Assembly: GCA_024760505.1 (NCBI GenBank)
Contig: CP058931.1
Coordinates: 3,482,001-3,546,000, forward strand
Length of the DNA stretch: 64,000 nt
Source of the DNA: Nitrospira sp.
Lineage (GTDB): Bacteria; Nitrospirota; Nitrospiria; Nitrospirales; UBA8639
Direction of reading: 5' to 3'
Below are positions 8,185 to 16,038 of the stretch, piece by piece. Positions within the stretch are counted from its first letter, which is position 1. Each line of letters begins with the position of its first letter. The notes under the pieces were generated by a model. The model made no database searches, was not told the DNA's origin, and saw only the letters and a program-made list of their open reading frames with translations. The position numbers and the translations under genes were made by a program.

Positions 8185-8212
8185 TCCGCACACCGTCTTT
8201 GGAGTCATAAGC

Positions 8213-8941
8213 ATGAAGTCCGAGAGCAAGGCTACTGCCAGTAAAAACAGTAAGAAAAAATCTCCGTCACGGCGATCTTCAACTCCAAGAAAGTCGACAG
8301 CCCAAGCGTCCACTCAGACGGACCAACACACCAAATCGGAGGATTCGATGTTCGGGCATGGCGATCAAATCGGCACGACGTTTGCGAAGGGATTGGATCT
8401 GGCTGAAGCGGGTTTAAGTTTGGGCTTGACCCTCATCAACCGTTTTGGAACGATGATGCAGGATTCCGTGCTGGAGAAATTTTCCGGGGTTATGGGCGCC
8501 GCCACCGCTTCACCTCAGGAATCCGCTCCCTCGTCCTCCAGATCACATGATTCGACTGCTCCGGGGCCTTCCTCGGAACATCCCGAAGGTATCGAACCGC
8601 AGGATCCCGCCTATTACATCGCGAATCGTTTACCGCTTACTCCAGGGAAATCGGTGCATGTGTCATTTTCTATTAATAATGATTCGATGGACTCGGCCAA
8701 GAACGTCAAGTTGAAGGTCGACGGATTTGTGGGATCGACTCACGGACAGGTCTTTCCTTGCAAAGGCTTCACGGTCAGCCCTGGAACGAAAACGATTGAG
8801 CCGATGGATTTTGAAAAATTTATTTTGAAGGGCGTGATTCCCGCCGGCCTTCCGCCGGACATTTATCATGGGCGTATTGTTGTAATGTCCGAACACGCAA
8901 TCGAAATCCCGGTGAAATTATTGGTGACGTCGGCAACGTAA
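8213..8941 (+). CDS. Hypothetical protein: basic tail, Gly-rich helix, C-terminal Ig-like/CARDB-like domain
   Basis: 242 aa from the ATG at 8213 (GGAG 8 nt upstream). The frame is open upstream, but there it overlaps the 92-aa gene. Residues 1-45 are Lys/Ser/Thr-rich and probably disordered. Residues 48-85 hold a Gly-spaced hydrophobic helix (GLDLAEAGLSLGLTLINRFG) resembling those in the 92-aa and 181-aa proteins. Residues 130-242 look like a beta-sandwich of the CARDB/NPCBM-associated type (LTPGKSVHVSFSINNDSMDS ... GVIPAGLPPDIYHGRIVV ... EIPVKLLV). No signal peptide. Possibly a scaffold subunit of whatever this cluster builds. Confidence 0.75.
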   Translation: MKSESKATASKNSKKKSPSRRSSTPRKSTAQASTQTDQHTKSEDSMFGHGDQIGTTFAKGLDLAEAGLSLGLTLINRFGTMMQDSVLEKFSGVMGAATASPQESAPSSSRSHDSTAPGPSSEHPEGIEPQDPAYYIANRLPLTPGKSVHVSFSINNDSMDSAKNVKLKVDGFVGSTHGQVFPCKGFTVSPGTKTIEPMDFEKFILKGVIPAGLPPDIYHGRIVVMSEHAIEIPVKLLVTSAT

Positions 8942-9002
8942 AGGGGGAGAAGCTCTCGAATGAGGGTTATTCTACCCATAGGGATGTTTGACGGGAGAAC
9001 CT

Positions 9003-10463
9003 ATGACGTACGATGTGATTGTAGTTGGGGCCGGACCGGGAGGGAGCAGCACCGCGGCCTTTTCAGCCCGGAAGGGGCTGTCGACCTTAATTCTTGATCG
9101 AACCGATTTTCCCCGGGATAAGGTCTGTGGGGATGGGTTGACCCCTCAAGCTTTATATTGGCTGGACCAGTTGGGCTGTATCGATGAAGTGCTGACTCAC
9201 ACCAAATCCTGCATTAAAACGTGCGACCTCTTTATTAACGGCGAATTACTGCTGACCGGGGGATTTCCGAATACCACTCACTATCCTGATTTTTGCGTGT
9301 TGTTGGATCGCCGGCGTTTTGATCACATTCTTCTTCAACATGCCGTGGCCTCTGGAGCCGAATTCCAAGCCTACTCCCTTGTTCGAGAGATTCACCAGAC
9401 CCCCGATCATGCCCGCGTCGTCCTGGATCATAAAGGGCAGCGCATGGAAGTACAGGGGAAAATTGTTATCGGGGCAGACGGCGTGAGTTCCGTCGTGTCC
9501 CGCTCTATCGGGAATGTCTTAAAAAATGGAGCGACGGCCCTTTCACTCCGTGCCTATTACCAAAATGTGGAAGCTGAAGGCGCCCAAATCAAGGTGTATT
9601 TCGATGAGCGTTTTTTTCCCGGGTATGCCTGGGTCTTTGTGGACGATGACGGCTTTGCCAATATCGGGTTGGGGTACGCGTTTGATAAGCCGTTTCCCAT
9701 GATCCCGAATCTGAAACAGGTGTTCCAAGATTTTCTGGATCAGGATCTGGGCCACCTCTTGCGTCATGCCTCACGGTGCGGAGCCGTTTCAGGTGGGGCT
9801 GTCTCATTTTTTAAACCCAAGGCCATCGTGGCAGATCGGGTGATGCTGGTGGGTGACGCGGCCAATCAAGCCGATCCGCTCAATGGCGGAGGTATTCATA
9901 AAGCGATGGAAGGGGCGTATTTAGCTGCCGAAACCGCGCATCAGGCCGTGTTGAGCGGGGATTGTTCTGTCCGTGCTCTTCAACAATACCAAACGCAATG
10001 GGAACAACAATTTGAGTTAGACTGGCGGACGGGGGAATTATTTTTATCCGTAGCCAAAAATCCTGATTTAAAAGAATTCTGCCTGTTTGTCCTTGCCAAC
10101 ATTGCTCGGATGACCACGCATGACCGGCAATTTCAAGAATTCTGTAGTGGAGTGTTCAGTGGGGTCCTTTCTCAGAATATCTGTCTTGTCCCGCAAGCCT
10201 TGTTTCATGCGATGCCACGCAATCCGGCGGCCTGGATGGCTATGTTACAATTAGACGAAAAAGGATTAGTGACCGGGCCCCTGAGTCTGGCCATCGACGC
10301 ATTGACCAGTAGTGCGAAAGCCTCAAGCCGCATGTTGATGAGTCCCTGGCAAAGCTTAAACTGGAGCCTCGAGGTGATGACCAAAGTTCTTCGGCTGGCC
10401 AGGGGCCATGCCGAAGGATCATTCACGCCGACAGGCCCCGCATTGGCAAAATGCCCAATTTGA
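9003..10463 (+). CDS. FAD-dependent geranylgeranyl reductase-family oxidoreductase
   Basis: 486 aa from the ATG at 9003 (GGGAG 5 nt upstream). The N-terminal Rossmann motif is VIVVGAGPGGSSTA. It is followed by the geranylgeranyl-reductase family signature around RDKVCGDGLTPQALYWLDQLG, and in the middle by the second FAD motif VMLVGDAANQADPLNGGGIH. By family knowledge such enzymes saturate double bonds of prenyl chains (chlorophyll phytyl tails, archaeal lipids, menaquinone side chains), though some relatives are hydroxylases. The last 130 residues are an extra helical region. Together with the isoprenoid-synthase-like gene at 3893 it argues that the cluster makes or alters a prenyl lipid. Exact substrate unknown. 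Confidence 0.82.
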   Translation: MTYDVIVVGAGPGGSSTAAFSARKGLSTLILDRTDFPRDKVCGDGLTPQALYWLDQLGCIDEVLTHTKSCIKTCDLFINGELLLTGGFPNTTHYPDFCVLLDRRRFDHILLQHAVASGAEFQAYSLVREIHQTPDHARVVLDHKGQRMEVQGKIVIGADGVSSVVSRSIGNVLKNGATALSLRAYYQNVEAEGAQIKVYFDERFFPGYAWVFVDDDGFANIGLGYAFDKPFPMIPNLKQVFQDFLDQDLGHLLRHASRCGAVSGGAVSFFKPKAIVADRVMLVGDAANQADPLNGGGIHKAMEGAYLAAETAHQAVLSGDCSVRALQQYQTQWEQQFELDWRTGELFLSVAKNPDLKEFCLFVLANIARMTTHDRQFQEFCSGVFSGVLSQNICLVPQALFHAMPRNPAAWMAMLQLDEKGLVTGPLSLAIDALTSSAKASSRMLMSPWQSLNWSLEVMTKVLRLARGHAEGSFTPTGPALAKCPI

Positions 10464-10506
10464 TCACCGGCAGATATTTCAATCCGTCCGGAGAAAGGTA
10501 CACGAC

Positions 10507-10701
10507 ATGGCCACCGTTATAGAATCCGTCAACAAACTCATCAATCAGACTTCCACACAAATTCTAGAGAATCACATCCCTCAAAAAATGGCCGACATGG
10601 TCAATACCGTGGTCAATACGGGTTTCCAGATTGTGGAAGATGTGTTGAAAATTACCCAGGATTTGACGAAAGCATCGGACTCTAACCAAGGAGATTCCTA
10701 A
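10507..10701 (+). CDS. Small amphipathic-helix protein
   Basis: 64 aa from the ATG at 10507, with GAGAAAGG about 8 nt upstream. The frame is open further upstream but overlaps the reductase. Not recognised. It is one long amphipathic helix by eye (MADMVNTVVNTGFQIVEDVL) with a polar tail and no cysteine. Size and pattern recall helical granule- or membrane-surface proteins, but that is only a resemblance. Its stop (TAA) overlaps the ATG of the next gene at 10701. Confidence 0.65.
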   Translation: MATVIESVNKLINQTSTQILENHIPQKMADMVNTVVNTGFQIVEDVLKITQDLTKASDSNQGDS

Positions 10702-11177
10702 TGCATCACCATTTACCGCATTGCTGTGTCTCGACGTCTCACCATTCGTCACCGCATTATCATATGACTGGTCATCACAGCATGGTTCCAGTGGGGTATC
10801 CGGTCCTGATGCCGATGCCATATTACCCGGCAGTCGGATATCCCGCATACGGCTGGGGAACCCAGGCCACCCATTCCATGCCTCTTCCTCAAGAAGTCAG
10901 TGTGGACAGCGCAACCGGTATGAAAGACGTGTTGATCGGAGGAACCACCAACGCCTCATTGACCCTGGAATACGCGCCGGATGCCGGGGCGACTTCGCCC
11001 TTGGTCAAGGTCACGGTGGACCTTGATGGGAATACCTCAACCTGGCAGGAAACCTCAATGACGGACGGCTATCATGTGAAATCGCATTTGTTCTCCATCG
11101 AGCCAGGGGCCAGGGTGACGCTGGAAGTGACAGAAGCAATGGCCCGATTGCGCTGGTGCGAAACAGTCTGCTGTTGA
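10701..11177 (+). CDS. His-rich protein with beta domain, ends in ETVCC
   Basis: 158 aa; AAGGAG precedes the ATG, which overlaps the upstream stop (TAATG). The first 30 residues are extremely His-rich (MHHHLPHCCVSTSHHSSPHY), followed by a Pro/Tyr/Gly stretch. Residues 75-158 form a beta domain paralogous to the C-terminus of the next gene: IGGTTNASLTLEYAP / DGYHVKSHLFSIEPGARVTL / ARLRWCETVCC against IGGGCCVHLSIEYTP / DGYQIKEGIITTKPGAHLTV / ARVRWCEVFSC. The C-terminal VCC is exact in the sequence. Possible metal handling (His, Cys) or terminal Cys modification; function unknown. Confidence 0.75.
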   Translation: MHHHLPHCCVSTSHHSSPHYHMTGHHSMVPVGYPVLMPMPYYPAVGYPAYGWGTQATHSMPLPQEVSVDSATGMKDVLIGGTTNASLTLEYAPDAGATSPLVKVTVDLDGNTSTWQETSMTDGYHVKSHLFSIEPGARVTLEVTEAMARLRWCETVCC

Positions 11178-11261
11178 TCGGATGAGGAGACCTCAAGCAT
11201 AGGCGTATTTTCTTTTTGAACTGCTATTCAATTTGAGGCAAGATTAAGGAAGGGCACACCA

Positions 11262-11900
11262 ATGAATTACACTCAGCCGATGTTTTCTGGAATTCCCACT
11301 CATGCGTATCCTGGTGCCGGAGCCTTTTCTGGCCCACACTTTCAGCATGGGGGCACCGGGTTTTGTCCTGGTTGTAGCCACCCCAGGGCTAAATGTTGCT
11401 GTGGACATCGGGAATGCCGGAAGGAAGCCAAGGAATTGCTTGTTGAAGCGGACATCAGTGTCGACGGAAAGACGGATCCCAATTCCATGGTCCTCCAACG
11501 AGTCCGGGCAATGGCCATGTTTGCAGCTCCGGTTGAGATGTCAGCCGGCGAAACAAGTGGCAAGAACGCAGAGACGAAGGCAGCCGTGGCTCCGATTGTC
11601 GGTGAGGTGGATGTGCGAGGAAAAGCGGGAATAGGCAAGGCCTTTATCGGGGGAGGATGTTGCGTGCATCTTTCCATCGAATATACCCCGACGAATGCGG
11701 CATCGACTGCACTCGCTTTAGTTTTTGTGGTCGTACAGGACAGCGAAAAAACGACTCTAGGCTGGATGAAGCAGGCCGACACTCATGATGGCTATCAAAT
11801 TAAAGAAGGAATTATCACCACCAAACCAGGTGCCCATTTGACGGTCCTGGTCGTCAATATGACGGCCAGGGTTCGATGGTGTGAAGTCTTTAGTTGTTAA
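11262..11900 (+). CDS. Cys-rich protein with the same beta domain, ends in EVFSC
   Basis: 212 aa; AAGGAAGGG lies upstream of the ATG. Residues 35-55 have a Cys/His cluster (FCPGCSHPRAKCCCGHRECR) that could bind zinc or iron. A linker includes AGETSGKNAETK; the AGETSG piece recurs in the next protein. The last 90 residues are paralogous to the C-terminal domain of the 158-aa upstream neighbour, including the near-terminal RWCE. The chain ends with a single Cys (FSC). No signal peptide or transmembrane helix. Part of the cluster by strand and spacing (84 bp after the previous stop). Confidence 0.75.
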   Translation: MNYTQPMFSGIPTHAYPGAGAFSGPHFQHGGTGFCPGCSHPRAKCCCGHRECRKEAKELLVEADISVDGKTDPNSMVLQRVRAMAMFAAPVEMSAGETSGKNAETKAAVAPIVGEVDVRGKAGIGKAFIGGGCCVHLSIEYTPTNAASTALALVFVVVQDSEKTTLGWMKQADTHDGYQIKEGIITTKPGAHLTVLVVNMTARVRWCEVFSC

Positions 11901-11922
11901 CCGGTTTAACCAGGAGATGATG

Positions 11923-12468
11923 ATGGCGGCAACCCCAAAAGGTTCTTCAAAAGAGAAAAATGCCGGTGCAGCGAACAAAGCTAAAGTGGAATTCCAGGAA
12001 TATAAAAAGCGAATCGAAGGCGCTCCGGGAATGGAACCCCGTGGCCCTCAGTTCGGCACGGGTGCGACAGGAATGCCTCACATGCCGATGGGATGGCCAC
12101 TTCCTCCTATGACCGGTTTCTTACCCCAGATTCCCCAGATGCCTGGTTTGAATCCCGCTTCAGGCCAAACTGCCGGCGAGACAAGTGGGGAGATCGCTAA
12201 CCGGGTAGGGGAAACCTTGAAATTGGGTATGGATCTTCTGAATTCTGGGTTGGGGGTCGGATTGCGATTTCTTCAAGGGCTAGCTGGCCCTGAATATCAT
12301 CACGGACACCCTGGATGGGGCCATACTCACGGGGCAGGCGACCATTTTCATGGATCTCACGGATATGGGTGCCAAATGACCTGTGGCTGCGAGGGTGTGG
12401 ATTGTTGCCAGTCCCTCGGTTGTGCATCCTCCTGCGGGTGTTCTCCCAGCGTAGGCTCGTGTTGTTAA
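11923..12468 (+). CDS. Gly/His/Cys-rich protein ending in GSCC, last gene of the cluster
   Basis: About 181 aa. Three consecutive ATGs (11917, 11920, 11923) follow AGGAG; 11923 has the best spacing. The N-terminus is charged and helical. A Met/Pro-rich stretch (HMPMGWPLPPMTGFLPQIPQ) leads to a Gly-spaced helix (LGMDLLNSGLGVGLRFLQGL) like those of the 92-aa and 242-aa proteins. A His/Gly run then follows (HHGHPGWGHTHGAGDHFHGS), and a Cys-rich end (CGCEGVDCCQSLGCASSCGC). It terminates in -SCC. A strong terminator lies 48 bp downstream. Function unknown; metal binding and terminal Cys modification are both possible. Confidence 0.73.
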   Translation: MAATPKGSSKEKNAGAANKAKVEFQEYKKRIEGAPGMEPRGPQFGTGATGMPHMPMGWPLPPMTGFLPQIPQMPGLNPASGQTAGETSGEIANRVGETLKLGMDLLNSGLGVGLRFLQGLAGPEYHHGHPGWGHTHGAGDHFHGSHGYGCQMTCGCEGVDCCQSLGCASSCGCSPSVGSCC

Positions 12469-12515
12469 CCGTCAGTTTTGAAAGATTGCCAGCGGACTTC
12501 TTTCTCTTCCTCTAG

Positions 12516-12546
12516 CCCGGAGTTTCTTGGGACTCCGGGTTTCGTT
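12516..12546 (+). terminator. Rho-independent terminator closing the 3.9-12.5 kb cluster
   Basis: A perfect 8-bp stem, CCCGGAGT (12516-12523) with ACTCCGGG (12532-12539), an 8-nt loop, then TTTCGTTCTTTTTC. It lies 48 bp after the last gene on the plus strand and sets a clear 3' boundary for the cluster. Confidence 0.85.
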
Positions 12547-12601
12547 CTTTTTCTTTGCACACCAATGTCCAGATCCTATCCGTGAACGAGTTTTTGATTG
12601 T

Positions 12602-12792
12602 GGGGCTGTTGAAAAAAGCCGCCAGCGGCGTTCTCGCCATTTTTCCGTGCTCACGTACTGGAAGTACGCTCTGCGCGCAAAAATGACTGTGGCCTTGCTG
12701 GACGAACCTTTTTGAACCACCCCGAGGTCTCTGATGTGCAACATGCCAGTGGTTTAATAACCTCTTGGGAATTATTATTATTCAACACTCCC
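12602..12792 (+). mobile_element. MITE-like element, copy 1, with 5-bp target duplication
   Basis: A 191-bp non-coding element nearly identical to 18195-18383. The outer ends are inverted: GGGGCTGTTGAA on the left, TTCAACACTCCC (complement GGGAGTGTTGAA) on the right. An inner pair also exists: GGGGCTGTTGAAAAAAG at the left and a complement of GGGGTGGTTCAAAAA ending at 12723. The flanking 5-mers are identical, ATTGT at 12597-12601 and ATTGT at 12793-12797, which is direct evidence of transposition. It has no transposase, so it must have moved in trans. It ends 11 bp before the start codon of the GH13 gene and may affect its expression. Confidence 0.88.
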
Positions 12793-12803
12793 ATTGTATA
12801 TCT

Positions 12804-14237
12804 ATGAAACGTCATCAACCCGCTTCCGACATTTCCTGGACTCGTGACGCCATAATCTATCAGATCTTTCCTGACCGGTTTGCGCGGGATAGCCAACAGT
12901 CCAAGCGCCGATCTGGTTTCGTAACCTGGGGATCCAAGCCCACAGCTCATGGATTTATGGGTGGTACTCTGCGAGGAATCACTGAACATCTGGATTATCT
13001 CCTGGACCTTGGTGTCAATCTGATTTATCTGGCCCCCATTTTTTTTGCCTCGGCCAATCATCGTTACAACACCTACGATTACTATAGGATTGATCCTCGC
13101 CTTGGGACATTGGCTGACTTTCAGACTCTCTTATCCAGGGCTCACGCGAATGGCATTCGCGTATTGTTGGATGGCGTATTCAATCATTGCGGCCGGGGCT
13201 TCTTTCCCTTTTATGATGTCATGGAACGTGGTCCGGCATCCCCCTTCACCTCCTGGTTTTTTATCACACGATTTCCGGTTAATGCGTTCGGGCAATTTCG
13301 TTACCGGGGTTGGCAGGAACGGCCTCTTATGCCCATTCTCAACTTAGCCAATCCTGCCACACGACGGTACTTTCTGGACGTCGCAGCCTATTGGACGAAT
13401 CAGGGTATAGATGGATGGCGGTTGGATGCCGTGGCTGATGTCCGGGGCCATCAGTTTTGGAAGGCGCTCTGGCAGAAGGTGAAGACCATAAACCCGTCGT
13501 CGTATATGGTGGCAGAAATCTGGGGCCCTGGTCGTTCATGGATTCGGGATGGACAATTTGACGGAGGAACGAACTACGTACTCCGTCAGATCGTCTTGGA
13601 CTACTTTATTCACGGTTCCATTTCAACCAGGCAATTTGTGTCCCGCGTGAACAACCTTCTTTGGATGTATCCATGGGAAAAGACCTTAACGATGATGAAC
13701 GTGTTAGGGTCCCATGACACTGAACGCTTGTATGCTTTAGCCCGGGGAAATATTTTACGGCTGAAGTTGGCCATGCTGTTTCAGTTTGTTTTTCCGGGGA
13801 TACCGGCCGTGTATTATGGGGATGAAATCGGGATGAGGGGAGGGAAGGACCCTGACAATCGTCAGGGCATGGAATGGAATAAGAGGAATTGGAATCACGA
13901 GTTGCGGGATTTCACCAAGCAGCTTATTGCCATCCGGAAATCTCTTCCAATGTTACGCGAAGGGGATTGCACCGTGGTTCAGGTACTCTCTGATCAACAG
14001 TGTTGTGTCTTTTTGAGAAAGACGCAAACCACATTTGCTTTTATCATTTTTCATAATGATGATCACCCCATCTCTATTCAGATGGATATCGCCCAGTGGG
14101 TAGGGAAGACTCCTCGATGGCTTGAGGACCAGCTTACTGGACACACGTTCAAGTGTGCACAAGGGAAGGTTTTCTTATCCAACCTGGGACCACGCTCAGG
14201 ACTGATCCTGACTCCGGTTAAACCGGCTGTCCTGTGA
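12804..14237 (+). CDS. GH13 alpha-amylase-family glycosidase (cyclomaltodextrinase/neopullulanase-like)
   Basis: 477 aa from the ATG at 12804; the frame is open back to 12765, inside the mobile element. The GH13 motifs are present in order: YQIFPDRFARD at the start, LLDGVFNHCGRG (region I), GWRLDAVADV (catalytic Asp nucleophile), MVAEIWG (catalytic Glu) and VLGSHDTERL (transition-state Asp). It hydrolyses or rearranges alpha-glucans or maltodextrins. There is no signal peptide, so it is probably cytoplasmic and linked to glycogen or trehalose turnover. It lacks the long N-terminal domain of some neopullulanases. The ribosome site is weak, perhaps because the MITE inserted just upstream. Convergent with zwf. 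Confidence 0.92.
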   Translation: MKRHQPASDISWTRDAIIYQIFPDRFARDSQQSKRRSGFVTWGSKPTAHGFMGGTLRGITEHLDYLLDLGVNLIYLAPIFFASANHRYNTYDYYRIDPRLGTLADFQTLLSRAHANGIRVLLDGVFNHCGRGFFPFYDVMERGPASPFTSWFFITRFPVNAFGQFRYRGWQERPLMPILNLANPATRRYFLDVAAYWTNQGIDGWRLDAVADVRGHQFWKALWQKVKTINPSSYMVAEIWGPGRSWIRDGQFDGGTNYVLRQIVLDYFIHGSISTRQFVSRVNNLLWMYPWEKTLTMMNVLGSHDTERLYALARGNILRLKLAMLFQFVFPGIPAVYYGDEIGMRGGKDPDNRQGMEWNKRNWNHELRDFTKQLIAIRKSLPMLREGDCTVVQVLSDQQCCVFLRKTQTTFAFIIFHNDDHPISIQMDIAQWVGKTPRWLEDQLTGHTFKCAQGKVFLSNLGPRSGLILTPVKPAVL

Positions 14238-14340
14238 AAAAGGTGAGTGGTCGTACCTGAGGAGGCTGAGGGCCGATTTTTTCTGAAATGTATCTTTTTG
14301 GGTAAGGGTACGAGGGATTCGTGTACATTCAACGATTTCC

Positions 14341-15909
14341 TTACCCGTGGTTTCTCCACATTCGGCCGTCCTTGGCCAGCAAGGCATCGGCTTCGGGCGG
14401 TCCCCAGCTCCCTGAGCTATAAGGACGAATGGCATGCGAGCCCAGGCTTTCCCACACTTTGACAATGGGATCGACGATACTCCAGCCTACTTCGACGCTA
14501 TCACTTCGCTGAAAAAGTGTGGCATCTCCAGCCATCACGTCGTGCAGGAGCGTCTCATAGCCCGTGCTCGGGGCATCACCGAAATATTCCGCATATTGGA
14601 AATCCATATCCACCGTCCCGACCTGCACTTTGGGTCCTGGAATTTTGGCTCCAAAACTTAGGGAAATGCCTTCATCCGGTTGAATGCGAATGACGAGCAC
14701 ATTCGGCGTGAGTCGGTCGACGGGAGTCTTACGAAATAACATTAGCGGGGCAGATTTAAACTGAATGACCACTTCGGTCACTCGGGTGTGTAGCCGTTTG
14801 CCGGTCCGAAGGTAAAATGGCACGCCTTCCCAGCGCCAACTCTCAATACCTAAGGTCATTGCGGCAAAGGTTTCAGTCAGGGAGGCTGGATCGACATCCT
14901 TTTCTGTTCGATAAGGAAGGACTCTGTGACCATTAATCGATCCGGCCTCATATTGTCCGGCAACCGTTGACTGTAAAACTTCAACGGGGTTCATTGGCTG
15001 GATGGCACGGAGGACCTTTGCTTTTTCGTTCCTGACTGCTTCGGGATCAAACGTATTCGGTGGTTCCATCGCCACGAATGCCAAAATTTGCAGAAGGTGA
15101 TTGGAAACCATGTCACGGAGCGCACCGGCTTTTTCATAATAGGCCCCGCGATGCTCAACTCCTAACGTCTCCGCCACAGTGATTTGGACATGATCAATAT
15201 ATTGACGGTTCCAGATTGGTTCAAAGATGCCGTTCGCAAAGCGGAATATTAAAATATTTTGAACGGTTTCTTTTCCAAGATAATGATCGATCCGGTAAAT
15301 CTGACTTTCATCGAGCACCTGTCTCAGGGCTTGGTTGAGCGATCGTGCCGATGGCAAATCATGACCGAAGGGTTTTTCAATGACGATACGACGGGAAAAA
15401 TCTTTTCGATGTTCGACTAATCCTTTGGCGCCCAGTTGCGCAACGATTTCCGCAAAAAATGTTGGAGCCGTGGCCATGTAATAGAGATAATTCCCCTGGG
15501 TCCCATGGGTGGTATTTAATTGTGTCAGCAGAGATTCAAGGCGTTCGTAGGTTTGAGGATCACGGAAATCCCCTGACAGGTAATGCAGGCGATCAAGGAG
15601 CCATTCTTTGATAGTGGCATCGACGGGGCGGGGACATAATTCATCGATGTCCTGACGGATCTTCTCCCGAAACTCATCCGTATGCATGGGAATCCCGTCT
15701 ATCCCAAGTATGGCAAATTCTTGAGGGAGATGATGACTTGAGGCCAGGTTATATAACGCGGGAATCAATTTTCTCTTCGTGAGATCTCCTTGAGCTCCAA
15801 ATATAATAAATAACGTGGGCGGTCGGGTTTGCCCATTACTGGGCTGTTGGAAGAGGGGACTTTCTTTCAGTTCATCGGCGTGGTCGAACACAGGATGGGA
15901 CGTTTTCAC
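14341..15909 (-). CDS. zwf: Glucose-6-phosphate 1-dehydrogenase
   Basis: 522 aa, slightly longer than the usual 490-515 because of an N-terminal extension. It oxidises glucose 6-phosphate with NAD(P)+ to 6-phosphogluconolactone, the entry to the oxidative pentose phosphate pathway. Visible motifs: the nucleotide-binding FIIFGAQGDLTKRKLIPALY near residue 33, the active-site signature RIDHYLGKE near residue 200, and VIEKPFGHDL. The start follows a 520-bp non-coding region containing a minus-strand terminator, so zwf probably has its own promoter. It is convergent with the GH13 gene, with about 100 bp between stops. No gnd or pgl neighbour is in view. Confidence 0.97.
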   Translation of the reverse strand: MKTSHPVFDHADELKESPLFQQPSNGQTRPPTLFIIFGAQGDLTKRKLIPALYNLASSHHLPQEFAILGIDGIPMHTDEFREKIRQDIDELCPRPVDATIKEWLLDRLHYLSGDFRDPQTYERLESLLTQLNTTHGTQGNYLYYMATAPTFFAEIVAQLGAKGLVEHRKDFSRRIVIEKPFGHDLPSARSLNQALRQVLDESQIYRIDHYLGKETVQNILIFRFANGIFEPIWNRQYIDHVQITVAETLGVEHRGAYYEKAGALRDMVSNHLLQILAFVAMEPPNTFDPEAVRNEKAKVLRAIQPMNPVEVLQSTVAGQYEAGSINGHRVLPYRTEKDVDPASLTETFAAMTLGIESWRWEGVPFYLRTGKRLHTRVTEVVIQFKSAPLMLFRKTPVDRLTPNVLVIRIQPDEGISLSFGAKIPGPKVQVGTVDMDFQYAEYFGDAPSTGYETLLHDVMAGDATLFQRSDSVEVGWSIVDPIVKVWESLGSHAIRPYSSGSWGPPEADALLAKDGRMWRNHG

Positions 15910-16004
15910 TGACTCGCTTACCTTTCCGGACGTGTCATTTGCATCGGGGGGCCATGGGGAACATAATCCAACCGAAGAATGGAACGTGATTCAGTCTTTG
16001 CCTG

Positions 16005-16038
16005 ATAAAAAAGGCTGCGACCATGCGCCGCAGCCTTT
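16005..16038 (-). terminator. Strong minus-strand terminator with no annotated gene upstream of it
   Basis: A perfect 10-bp stem (16010-16019 with 16029-16038): on the minus strand AAAGGCTGCG, a 9-nt loop, CGCAGCCTTT, then TTTAT. The plus strand lacks a U tract, so it should act on minus-strand transcripts only. It lies between the candidate RNA at 16039-16330 and the zwf start. Confidence 0.78.

Noticed and set aside
3893..12468. Cluster interpreted as a prophage or phage-tail-like element
   Set aside because: No terminase, portal, sheath, baseplate, integrase or lysis gene is present; the identifiable enzymes are isoprenoid-related.
12651..13061. Minus-strand ORF sharing a peptide with an ORF at 18020-18463
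   Set aside because: The shared peptide comes from translating the two MITE copies; the rest of each frame is antisense to real genes or intergenic.
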